Part shown: positions 31,653-38,833 of the stretch, one piece after another
Layout of the letters: each line of letters starts with the position of its first letter
How positions within the stretch are numbered: position 1 is the first letter of the stretch
Assembly: GCA_938003875.1 (NCBI GenBank)
Contig: CALKWO010000172.1
Coordinates: forward strand, 1-41,382
Direction of reading: 5' to 3'
Source of the DNA: an uncultured bacterium
GTDB lineage: Bacteria; Planctomycetota; Uabimicrobiia; Uabimicrobiales; JABWCH01
Length of the DNA stretch: 41,382 nucleotides
Notes under the pieces: generated by a model
What the model was told of the DNA's origin: nothing
The model's input: only the letters and a program-made list of their open reading frames with translations
Database searches by the model: none
Position numbers and translations under genes: made by a program

Positions 31653-31674
31653 AAATATGATTTCCATCCTTCGG
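31639..31674 (+). terminator. Two-part hairpin after the recombinase gene
   Basis: The outer stem is CCGAAGG / CCTTCGG (31639-31645, 31668-31674). The inner stem is GGAAAT / ATTTCC (31651-31656, 31660-31665). It lies 35 nt after the recombinase stop. It may terminate transcription or form part of the recombination site. Confidence 0.5.
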
Positions 31675-31832
31675 TATTTCCTTACTAATCGCTTAAAATA
31701 GCTGTAAAACGGGGAAAAACATCTGGCTGTCGGGCTCATAACCCGAAGGTCGTGGGTCCGAATCCCACCCCCGCAACCAAATAAGGCTTGGATAAGCCAA
31801 AAAATAAGCTCATTGATGAAAGGAAATACCGA
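31671..31832. repeat. 13-bp perfect inverted repeats flanking the tRNA-like core
   Basis: TCGGTATTTCCTT at 31671-31683 and its exact reverse complement AAGGAAATACCGA at 31820-31832 sit on either side of the tRNA-like sequence. The spacing and symmetry fit protein-binding arms of an attachment site. Confidence 0.7.
31708..31779 (+). tRNA. Partial initiator tRNA-fMet(CAT): probable attachment site
   Basis: Positions 31730-31779 form a perfect 3' half of initiator tRNA: anticodon stem TCGGG/CCCGA with the three G:C pairs typical of fMet, loop CTCATAA with anticodon CAT, T-arm GTGGG/CCCAC with loop TCCGAAT, 3' acceptor CCCCGCA, A, and encoded CCA. The 5' half is degenerate. AACGGGG can pair at five of seven acceptor positions, but no D-arm can form and the length is only 72 nt. 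It is therefore not a functional tRNA but a 3' tRNA segment of the kind used as attachment core by tyrosine integrases. It lies between two integrase genes. Confidence 0.8.
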
Positions 31833-31843
31833 ACCATGACCCT

Positions 31844-31866
31844 CGGGCTTTACCCGTAGGTCTTCG
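31844..31866 (+). repeat. Third, imperfect tRNA-fMet-like segment
   Basis: CGGGCTTTACCCGTAGGTC imitates the fMet anticodon arm and variable region (CGGGCTCATAACCCGAAGGTC). Its short hairpin CGGG-CTTTA-CCCG lies just before the ATG of the second recombinase at 31870, where it could influence translation. Confidence 0.5.
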
Positions 31867-31869
31867 GCT

Positions 31870-32769
31870 ATGACAGAAATCCAAACATTACATCAACGGT
31901 TCTGCGATTACTCTCGTACCTTCAAAGGCAATACACCACGCAGCATTGATTGGTTCGAGGAAATTTTTGATTACTTTCTAAGATTTTCTCAGATCGAAAC
32001 TCCTGCACAGATTACCCAGGAAAAAGTTGAAGCTTGGTTATCGGAAGGAAAATCACAAAAAGGCTGGTCTGCAAAAACGATTCGAAACCGAATCCAGGCA
32101 CTCGATTCTTTTACGAAATGGCTCGAAAAAAGAGAATATATTCCCAAGAATCCTTTAGCAAACATAGATCGCCCCTCATTACCCAAAAAAATACCACAGC
32201 ATCTTCCTCGTGAAAAAGCTCTCAAGCTCATTGATTGGGCGAAAAGCTATCCTTTTACTTACCGCTTCGAACGGAAACGCTCTCCCGCAATTATCTCGAC
32301 CTTTATCTTTACCGGCATTCGACTCCAGGAACTCCTTAACCTTAAAATGAACGACGTGGATATAGAAAACAAAGTCCTTTCTGTCCAATGCGGTAAAGGA
32401 CAAAAAGACCGCAATATCCCTCTTCAGACCACTTTGATCAGGATATTGGACGAGTATCTGAAAGACAGAAAACGTCTCAATAAGCTCTCCCCTTATTTTT
32501 TTACTTCCCTGAGAGGCAACGGCCAGATGCAACCGGACGTCATCAAAGAAATAACGCAAAAATTACGCAAGGCAAGCGGAATCTACTTCTATCCGCATCT
32601 GCTCAGGCATACATTCGCCGTGTTAATGCTGGAAGGAGGATGCAATATCTATGCTCTTTCCAAAATGATGGGGCATAGCGATATCAAGACGACAACCATC
32701 TATCTGACTGCTACGACTGCCCATTTACAGGTGGAAATGAGCAAACATCCGTTGAGCGGGTTGTGTTAG
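31870..32769 (+). CDS. XerC/D-type tyrosine recombinase (second integrase)
   Basis: This 299-aa protein is clearly related to the 30717-31604 recombinase along its whole length. It has Arg151 in FTGIRLQELLNL, GKGQKDR, H243-L-L-R246 with HTFA, His269 in MGHSDIKTT and Tyr278 in TIYLTA, after a core-binding domain (about 5-95). All catalytic residues are present. The start lies in or next to the third tRNA-like segment. Two related integrases flanking one attachment core could act as a heterodimer like XerC/XerD, or mark two elements inserted in tandem at the same site. Confidence 0.92.
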   Translation: MTEIQTLHQRFCDYSRTFKGNTPRSIDWFEEIFDYFLRFSQIETPAQITQEKVEAWLSEGKSQKGWSAKTIRNRIQALDSFTKWLEKREYIPKNPLANIDRPSLPKKIPQHLPREKALKLIDWAKSYPFTYRFERKRSPAIISTFIFTGIRLQELLNLKMNDVDIENKVLSVQCGKGQKDRNIPLQTTLIRILDEYLKDRKRLNKLSPYFFTSLRGNGQMQPDVIKEITQKLRKASGIYFYPHLLRHTFAVLMLEGGCNIYALSKMMGHSDIKTTTIYLTATTAHLQVEMSKHPLSGLC

Positions 32770-32813
32770 AATAGACAAATTTTCAATGAAGCGGTTGTGC
32801 AGGCGAAATTTTT

Positions 32814-33050
32814 TTATCCTCTTTGCATCTTCTTTGCCTTGATTCTTGCCAAAATTTTTTCTCTATTCTGCGCATAATACTCCCTTTGCCTGTCCAGCTC
32901 GCTCCCCCGAAATCTCCAATCTGTGTGGTATCGCTCAAAATATCTTCTCGCTACTTGAGGCCTATATTTTTTTTCAGCATCGGGATTTTTGGCACGCCAT
33001 TTCCTTTGAAATTCGGTTTTTTTACTCGCTTGCGATTTTAACATTTTCAT
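32814..33050 (-). CDS. Small basic protein of phage/plasmid type
   Basis: This 78-aa, very basic protein ends DRQREYYAQNREKILARIKAKKM. The YYxxNREKILAR element recurs in small mobile-element proteins and next to HNH domains, but no Cys/His metal ligands or nuclease motif are present here. DNA or RNA binding is likely from the charge. It is convergent with the second recombinase. A GGAGGAG sequence lies about 20 nt before the ATG, farther than usual. Function is unknown. Confidence 0.5.
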   Translation of the reverse strand: MKMLKSQASKKTEFQRKWRAKNPDAEKKYRPQVARRYFERYHTDWRFRGSELDRQREYYAQNREKILARIKAKKMQRG

Positions 33051-33235
33051 AGAAAAAAAGCTGTATTCACTCCTCCTATAAATTAAAACATTCTCTTTTA
33101 TAAATCAATGCTAACGGCAACTTCTTTGATAGACATTCCTTTTCAGAACCTTTTCTTTTAAATTTTTTTTAGCCTCTTAATTTGACTTTTATTTGTTTTT
33201 AATTGCTTATTTTATCATAAAAAGGAGGCTAATGT

Positions 33236-33472
33236 ATGCAATCACCAGAAGAAAAACTCAGCCGTCTTGTAGGCATTTTAGGAACTCTCTCGCCTCATTC
33301 GCAAGTAACGGTACAAGAATTATCTACAGAATATAATGTCAGCAATCGGACGATCCAGAGAGACATTGCAACCTTGCAAAATGCGAAATTGGGAGTGTTC
33401 TACGATGATGGAGGAAAACTGAAAATCTCTCGTGTAGGGTACCGTAAAATCAGAAGCTGGATGATCGGCTGA
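33236..33472 (+). CDS. DeoR-type winged HTH protein
   Basis: This 78-aa protein is a single DeoR/HTH_11-like domain: KLSRLVGILGTLSPHSQVTVQELSTEYNVSNRTIQRDIATL, with the R-T-I-Q-R-D-I recognition helix, then GKLKISRVGYRKI. There is no effector domain, as for small regulators of mobile elements. AGGAGG lies 7 nt before the ATG at 33236. TTGACT at 33182-33187 is a possible -35 box, but no good -10 was found. It probably regulates the module to 35361. Confidence 0.75.
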   Translation: MQSPEEKLSRLVGILGTLSPHSQVTVQELSTEYNVSNRTIQRDIATLQNAKLGVFYDDGGKLKISRVGYRKIRSWMIG

Positions 33473-33534
33473 TTCAGGGTAATGCGGTAAAAAATAGTTT
33501 AAAACTGGTCGAATTAAAATAAAGGAGAAATGCT

Positions 33535-34404
33535 ATGACACTGAACGGACTGAATACTTTACAGGTCAATAGAAAAGAAGGCGAAAGCGTGAATGAAACA
33601 AAAGAAAGGTTACTTCAAGAACGCAGACCTGTGGCTTTGCTTCCTCCTCCACAAGAAGAGCCAGGAACAGAAGAAACACTTTCAGGCGATGAGGATTTTG
33701 CAGAAACAAGCCTTGTGATTCCTCGATATAAAATAGTCCAGCCCACTACGAGACTGGAAGGAGCAACAGCAGGCCGCTACCTTAACACATTGACAGGCGA
33801 AGAAAAAGAAAAGCTAGAAAACATCGTTTTCCTGAAACGAACCACAGGCAGAATCTTGTTTCCTAAGGACGATTATTCTGGGGAAAGAGAATGCTGGTCG
33901 TATGATGGCTTGCTTCCTGCTTCTCAAGAGATTCTCTTCAAAACAGGCCAGCCACCAAGACAGAATCAATGTGTGAGCAAATCAGGCGGAGTAAAAACTA
34001 TCCATTGTCCTCTGGCAGAATGGCATAAAGATGAGAAAAATAACAACATCGCCCCACTCTGCAAAGAAACGATAAGTTTTTTGGGGATAGAGCAAGGAGA
34101 TTTCCCTTTTATGATAATCTTTCACGGAAAAGCCATCCCCACAATCAAGACCATGCTTGCCTCTATCTACCTCAAGAAAAAGCAAGCTTTGCTTCAAGGG
34201 AAAACCTTGTATCTACGAGATTTTTTCATCACTTTGGGGCTGAAGCTCCAGATCAACCCCAAGGGCAAATTTTATATGCCTGTGATCGAAAAAATCGAGG
34301 AAATCAGCAATGCAGCAGAAAGAAAGCTGTTTACCGACTGTTTCCATACCTTCGAAAGAAAAAACGCAATAGAACCGCAGGAAGCCCAGACTGCCACAGC
34401 CTAA
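33535..34404 (+). CDS. Putative ssDNA-binding-type accessory protein
   Basis: AAAGGAG precedes the ATG at 33535. The 289-aa product has an acidic N-terminus (to about 60). Then come RYKIVQPTTRLEG, AGRYLNTLTGE, RTTGRILFPKD, a Cys-containing centre (ENECWSYDG-like ECWSYDGLLP, NQCVSKSGG, HCPLAEWHKDEK, LCKETI) and FMIIFHGKAIPTIKTML near 198-214. The layout resembles phage and ICE proteins found with annealing or ssDNA-binding genes; the Cys set could bind zinc. It is a divergent relative of the 4138-4818 protein. The gene ends in a strong terminator. Confidence 0.58.
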   Translation: MTLNGLNTLQVNRKEGESVNETKERLLQERRPVALLPPPQEEPGTEETLSGDEDFAETSLVIPRYKIVQPTTRLEGATAGRYLNTLTGEEKEKLENIVFLKRTTGRILFPKDDYSGERECWSYDGLLPASQEILFKTGQPPRQNQCVSKSGGVKTIHCPLAEWHKDEKNNNIAPLCKETISFLGIEQGDFPFMIIFHGKAIPTIKTMLASIYLKKKQALLQGKTLYLRDFFITLGLKLQINPKGKFYMPVIEKIEEISNAAERKLFTDCFHTFERKNAIEPQEAQTATA

Positions 34405-34424
34405 AAATAAAATTTCCCAAGCGC

Positions 34425-34457
34425 AGGCATCCGAAGAAATACACGGATGCCTTTTTT
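34425..34457 (+). terminator. Intrinsic terminator
   Basis: AGGCATCCG pairs with CGGATGCCT over 9 bp around AAGAAATACA, followed by a T-run continuing to 34457. It ends transcription of the 33535 gene. Confidence 0.88.
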
Positions 34458-34543
34458 GTTTCCAGGGCAAAAATTTTATCTGTTTTGGGATAAAAACAGG
34501 AAGCTTCTTTTTTTATGATTTTATTTTTTAAGGAAATTTCAAC

Positions 34544-35361
34544 ATGAAAAACATACCAGAAATCAAAGCAGAGAAAATAACATCCACTTTGCAACACATT
34601 ATCCAGCTTTTTGAAGCAGGAAATGTGCCAGAAGCCATTGCTATCGCAACATTCCCCCGATTTGATGTACCTTCTTCCGCATGGTCGCTTGCCAATAGAT
34701 TGCTCATGATGATTGCGGGGACATCCGACGCGCGTGGCTGGCAACAATGGCAAATGGCAGGCCGTTATATAAAAAAGGTGCAAAAGCTTTCTATATTCTT
34801 GCACCTCGGCTTATCAAGAAAGAAAAACCAAAAGAGCTTACCGCTGAAGAGCAAAAGGAATATTTCTGCGCTGGCTTCTTTCCCGTTCCCGTCTTCTCTG
34901 TAGAATCCACAGATGGCGAAGCATTGAGCTATGAAAAATTGGAACTTCCCGAATTCCCCTTGATGGAAAAAGCCAGAGAATGGGGCATAGAGCTAAAAGG
35001 AGTCGCTTTTCAGGGAAAATACTATGGATACTATAGCCCGACCATGTATGAAAAAATACGCCTGGCCTCGCCTCACGAAAAAGTATTTTTCCATGAACTG
35101 TCCCATGCCGCCCATTCCAGGATTATAGGACATCTGAAAAATGGTCAAGACCCACAGCAAGAAATCGTGGCTGAACTTTCAGCCCAGGTATTGGCACAAC
35201 TGGTAGGAACACAGATAGACAGCACTATGGGAAATTCCTATGAATATATCAAAAACTATGCAGAAAAGATGAAAAAGAATGTTGGTTTAGCCTGTGTTTC
35301 CTTGATTTCTGATGTAGAGAAAGTTTTGAAGCTGATCCTCAGTGCAGAAGAAAAAACATAA
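34544..35361 (+). CDS. ardC: ArdC-like antirestriction metallopeptidase, split by a -1 frame change
   Basis: The N-terminal frame from the ATG at 34544 (AAGGAAA upstream) gives IIQLFEAGNVPEA, then SAWSLANRLLMM, GTSDARGWQQWQMAGRYIKK. It then leaves the family pattern and stops at 34903. Shifting -1 at A AAA AAG (34771-34777) restores GAKAFYILAP, PVFSVESTDGE, ELPEFPLMEKA, GYYSP, and the zinc site HELSH (His near 183 of the joined 272 aa) with EIVAELSAQVLA as third ligand. ArdC-type proteins protect incoming plasmid DNA from restriction and bind ssDNA. Whether the shift is programmed, a mutation or a homopolymer error is open. Confidence 0.82.
34771..34805 (+). promoter_or_regulatory. Possible -1 frameshift signal
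   Basis: The heptamer A AAA AAG is in the correct zero frame (ATA AAA AAG), the same type as the dnaX slip site. It is followed at once by a 7-bp stem GGTGCAA / TTGCACC (34777-34783, 34799-34805). The usual 5-9 nt spacer is missing. Confidence 0.45.
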
Positions 35362-35413
35362 GCCTTTCATTTGTTGCTTGTTGTTTAGAATCAATAGGTA
35401 TTATTTAGCTGTG

Positions 35414-35463
35414 TATGATAACAAAATTAAATTTGGGATTTTTTGAAATTTTTAGTTATCATA
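35414..35463. repeat. 9-bp inverted repeat upstream of the ORF6N gene
   Basis: TATGATAAC (35414-35422) and GTTATCATA (35455-35463) face each other across 32 nt of AT-rich DNA in the 225-nt gap 35362-35586. It could be an operator. No consensus promoter was found there. Confidence 0.4.
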
Positions 35464-35586
35464 GGCTTTCAGGATGATAAAATAATCTATTTGAAGGATA
35501 TAGATCACCTTTTGATTAACCCATAGAATATAAATAAATGATAAATGAAAAATGAAAAATTATTAAATAAGGTTTAAGTTAAAGTT

Positions 35587-36603
35587 ATGGAAGCACTGAC
35601 CGTTACCATTGAAACACAATCCTATCCAGTACTCGAATTACCAGGAAGGCCGAAAGCTCTTTTGGATAAAACCGTGGCCGAACTTTTTCAAACTGAGACA
35701 AGGTTGGTCAACCGTGCCGTGGCAAGAAACCCAGAGAAATTTCCTGATGATTTTTGCTTTGAGCTAACAGATGCAGAAGTGCAAATTTTGAAATCCCAAA
35801 TTGGGATTTCAAATTCTTGGGATAATGAGGAAACAAAAATTTCTCATTCAACCTTTGTAGCTTCAGATTCTCGTGCTTTTAATCGAAGCAACCCCAAAGC
35901 TTTTACTCATCTCGGGTGCAACATGTTGGCCACCATTTTGAAATCTCCCATCGCCATCCAACGGGCGATCTTAATCATCCGTGCCTTCACTACTCTGGAA
36001 AACTCAGGATTGACCTTATCGGGTATATCCAAACGGTTAGAAAGGCTGGAGCAAGAAAAAGAATATCGGTTAGAAAGCTACCAGGATTTAGCAACTAAAA
36101 TAGTAAAACAGGAAGATAGAATAAGCCATATCTTGCGATACATAGAAACATGCGATATTCGAGAGTTTCAGATATGGCAGGAAACAAAATCTTTGTCAAC
36201 GCAAATTTTTTCTCTTAGAGATACCGTAACTCTTTCACAAGCAGAAATCCAAAGGCTAGATTTTTTACTAAAACCTCTGTTGAAAAAAAATAATATGCTC
36301 TTGCAGGAAATGCTTGAAATCAAGAAAACATTGGAATATTTGGATAAAAAGATTCATTCTGCCGTAGATTATTGTGAAATGAACGCAGAATATTTGGATA
36401 AAAAAATAGAATGCACCATGCCAATCTCTTTGAAAGAAGCCGGAGAACTGAAAGAATGCGTTAAGCAAAAAGGCAAAAACAGGAAAAATATTTTTAAAAT
36501 ATGGCAGAAATTCAAAGTGCATTTCGAAATACGCCAATACCAGAAATTACCTCATTCTCGTTTTGCTGAAGCTTTAGAATGGATCAAAAATTGGAAAGAG
36601 TAA
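35587..36603 (+). CDS. ORF6N/BRO-type DNA-binding protein with coiled coil
   Basis: This 338-aa protein begins with an ORF6N domain (about 5-135): LDKTVAELFQTETRLVNRAVARNPEKFPDDFCFELTD in two blocks, LKSQIGISN, then FTHLGCNMLATILKSPIAIQRAILIIRAF. A long coiled coil with two YLDKKI repeats follows, about 145-290, and a basic tail. ORF6N/KilA-N/BRO proteins are carried by phages and plasmids and are thought to bind DNA and alter host or element regulation. A 27-bp palindrome lies inside its own coding sequence. The start has no Shine-Dalgarno site. Confidence 0.82.
   Translation: MEALTVTIETQSYPVLELPGRPKALLDKTVAELFQTETRLVNRAVARNPEKFPDDFCFELTDAEVQILKSQIGISNSWDNEETKISHSTFVASDSRAFNRSNPKAFTHLGCNMLATILKSPIAIQRAILIIRAFTTLENSGLTLSGISKRLERLEQEKEYRLESYQDLATKIVKQEDRISHILRYIETCDIREFQIWQETKSLSTQIFSLRDTVTLSQAEIQRLDFLLKPLLKKNNMLLQEMLEIKKTLEYLDKKIHSAVDYCEMNAEYLDKKIECTMPISLKEAGELKECVKQKGKNRKNIFKIWQKFKVHFEIRQYQKLPHSRFAEALEWIKNWKE
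35787..35813. repeat. 27-bp perfect palindrome inside the ORF6N gene
   Basis: Arms TTTGAAATCCCAA and TTGGGATTTCAAA surround a single central A. It encodes part of LKSQIGISN, so the family sequence may partly produce it. It could also be a self-binding site. Confidence 0.6.
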
Positions 36604-36654
36604 CGACATTGACACATGATCTATTATTGAGCCTTGCTACGAAAGGATTCCCTC

Positions 36655-38823
36655 ATGGAACTGGGCGATTATGATCTTTTTACCTACCGCATACGACTGC
36701 ATGAAATGGATGAGGCTGTGCTTTTGCATGAGTATTTGCATCATTTACAGAACATCACGACGGTTTTCGGAGTGGAGCGGTTGAATGCTTTTGTTCAGAT
36801 AGCGGCCCATATTGCTAAAATTGCCAGAAGAGGGAAGCCTTTTGCTATACCTTTGATGGCTTGCCAGGAGCAATTTATCAATTCAGAGGATTTGCTCCAT
36901 GATTATTTCAATGTGATCGGGCACTGGCAGGCATTTACCTACATCCACCAGAGAGAGCCATTGCAAACGCCTCGTGGCTTTTTGTTGAAAAAAGATCGAG
37001 CCTGGGCGGTTGTGGATATAGACTGGTATGATGATGAAAGCAGGGAAAGAATTTTTGCCCTTGTTCATAGTCTGGAAAATACGGGAAAAAGGATTCTCTA
37101 TCCTATGGGAGGCTTTGCTGCTGCAGAGGGACAGGCATTTTGTCTTTCTCGTATTTTGAAGAAGCAAAGAGAGGAACTCTACCCGATGTGGCCCTATCGC
37201 TTTCTGTGGGATTATTTACAGCATATCCATCTGGAGAATCCGGAATGGACGATGCTGGTACTGGGCGAACTTGCCTTGAATTCTATTCCTGGGAGAGGGA
37301 TGTTCAAGGGCATTTCGCAAATAGAAAATGGGCTTTTCGCTCCGGCGACAGATGGATTGAGTGCCTTGAAATTGCTACGAGACATGGCAGAACATAACCG
37401 TCAGGATTGGGAAACTGCATTTCAGGCTGAACGGGAGCTACTGGATGAATTACAAGAAAAATGCCAGGAACAATATGAACCTTTTCGGGAAGCGATGGAA
37501 TATTCGATAGACAGGCTTAGAAAGGGTCTGGATATGAGGGAACAAGACCCTGCTTGTTTTCTGGCTCGACTCATGGAAATAGAAGGAACCAGGGAGGAGC
37601 TTTTCCAAAGTTTTCCGCCTCCTTTTCTTGAAGTGATGATAGAGAATGATCCAAAGACAGAAAGCAATATTCTCAAAGCATATACCTGCACCCATCTCAA
37701 GGGACAAGATGGAAAAGAGCATGTAACCTTTATGTCGAGTGATCCGACTGCGGCTCATGCCTCGAATATGTTCCAAAAGCTCTGGTATATCATCGAAGGG
37801 CTTTTCATAAATCCCGAAATGTTTGTTCAAGAAAGCCGTCTTATTTTTCGTAGGGAAAGGCAAGATGGGGCTATAATTCTATATCCTCAAGAAGTAGTCC
37901 CTGATCAAACAAACTATGAGGGGATACTCCTGCGTGTCCTCAATCTGGAAGGAATCCCTCTCCTCATCCACCCTGCCAGCAAGATTGACAAACCGAAGAT
38001 CCTGAATATTCGCCTCTGGAAGTGTTGCTCTTTTTGTAACTCCCTGAAAGAAAAGACCGAATTCATGGTAGAAAACCAGGAATGCTTTATATGCAACCAT
38101 TGCCTTGACAAAGGAATGCAGTCCCTTCTCTTCCCTGAATCCCGCCCCAAGTTAGAAGAAAACTGGACGGCAGAAGACTGCTCTTTTTGTAAAGGAATCC
38201 ATAAACAAGGGAAAATTATTCTATCTGCGCCTTCCGGGATATTGATTTGTAACGAGTGCATTCTCTGGGGATTGGAAACGATCACCAGAGAGACAGCAGG
38301 CAAAACGCTTTCTTTCTCGGAAGCTTTGGAATGGCTTAAATCAAAGGATGGGAAAAAGCAATATATGGCTCTTGTGCTTTTGTCCGATCAAAAGGAATGG
38401 AGAAACGAAGAGGCTTTGAAAGAAATGATTCCCACTTTAGGAAGCGATTGTCCCTATCAGATCGTCCGCCAAAAAGCCCTGGAAACTCTTTTTGGCTGGG
38501 ACAAAAGCGCGATTCCGATTTTGCTGCTTTACCTTTCTTCCCCTGATTGGAAAATCCGTGCCAATTGCGTCCTTGCTCTGGGACATTTAGGTAAGAAACA
38601 ACAGGAGATACTGGAGGCAATCTTCCCTCTGCATAAAGATCTAGAAGCACAGGTACGCCTGCGCCTGGTCTGGGCATTAGTAACAATCGAAGTAGAAAGC
38701 GTATGGGAACTTCTGGAGAGAATGATTGCAGTAGAAAAGGAAGATTTCGTCATAGAAGAAATCCAACAGGCAAAAGCGATGATCTTGTTTCGAGAAAAGG
38801 GGATTGCATGGAAAAAAAAATGA
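36655..38823 (+). CDS. HExxH protein with two ClpX-type zinc fingers and HEAT-like repeats
   Basis: The ATG at 36655 follows AAAGGA; a TTG at 36634 is the other option. The 722-aa product starts with a domain bearing H25-E-Y-L-H29, the zinc site of many metallopeptidases, with Glu158 in AAAEGQAF as possible third ligand. Near 457-485 CSFC...CFICNHC, and near 509-537 CSFCKG...LICNEC, match the C4 zinc finger of ClpX, followed each time by a Gly-containing helix. About residues 570-710 contain HEAT-like helical repeats (SPDWKIRANCVLALGHLG). No AAA+ ATPase is present. Zinc-dependent proteolysis with protein-protein recognition by the C-terminal parts is inferred. The combination is unfamiliar to me. 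Confidence 0.65.
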   Translation: MELGDYDLFTYRIRLHEMDEAVLLHEYLHHLQNITTVFGVERLNAFVQIAAHIAKIARRGKPFAIPLMACQEQFINSEDLLHDYFNVIGHWQAFTYIHQREPLQTPRGFLLKKDRAWAVVDIDWYDDESRERIFALVHSLENTGKRILYPMGGFAAAEGQAFCLSRILKKQREELYPMWPYRFLWDYLQHIHLENPEWTMLVLGELALNSIPGRGMFKGISQIENGLFAPATDGLSALKLLRDMAEHNRQDWETAFQAERELLDELQEKCQEQYEPFREAMEYSIDRLRKGLDMREQDPACFLARLMEIEGTREELFQSFPPPFLEVMIENDPKTESNILKAYTCTHLKGQDGKEHVTFMSSDPTAAHASNMFQKLWYIIEGLFINPEMFVQESRLIFRRERQDGAIILYPQEVVPDQTNYEGILLRVLNLEGIPLLIHPASKIDKPKILNIRLWKCCSFCNSLKEKTEFMVENQECFICNHCLDKGMQSLLFPESRPKLEENWTAEDCSFCKGIHKQGKIILSAPSGILICNECILWGLETITRETAGKTLSFSEALEWLKSKDGKKQYMALVLLSDQKEWRNEEALKEMIPTLGSDCPYQIVRQKALETLFGWDKSAIPILLLYLSSPDWKIRANCVLALGHLGKKQQEILEAIFPLHKDLEAQVRLRLVWALVTIEVESVWELLERMIAVEKEDFVIEEIQQAKAMILFREKGIAWKKK

Positions 38824-38833
38824 AAAAGCCGAT

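Noticed and set aside
31708..31779. A functional tRNA-Met gene
   Set aside because: The anticodon and T arms and the CCA are perfect, but the acceptor has two mismatches and no D-arm can form; the sequence fits an attachment core better.
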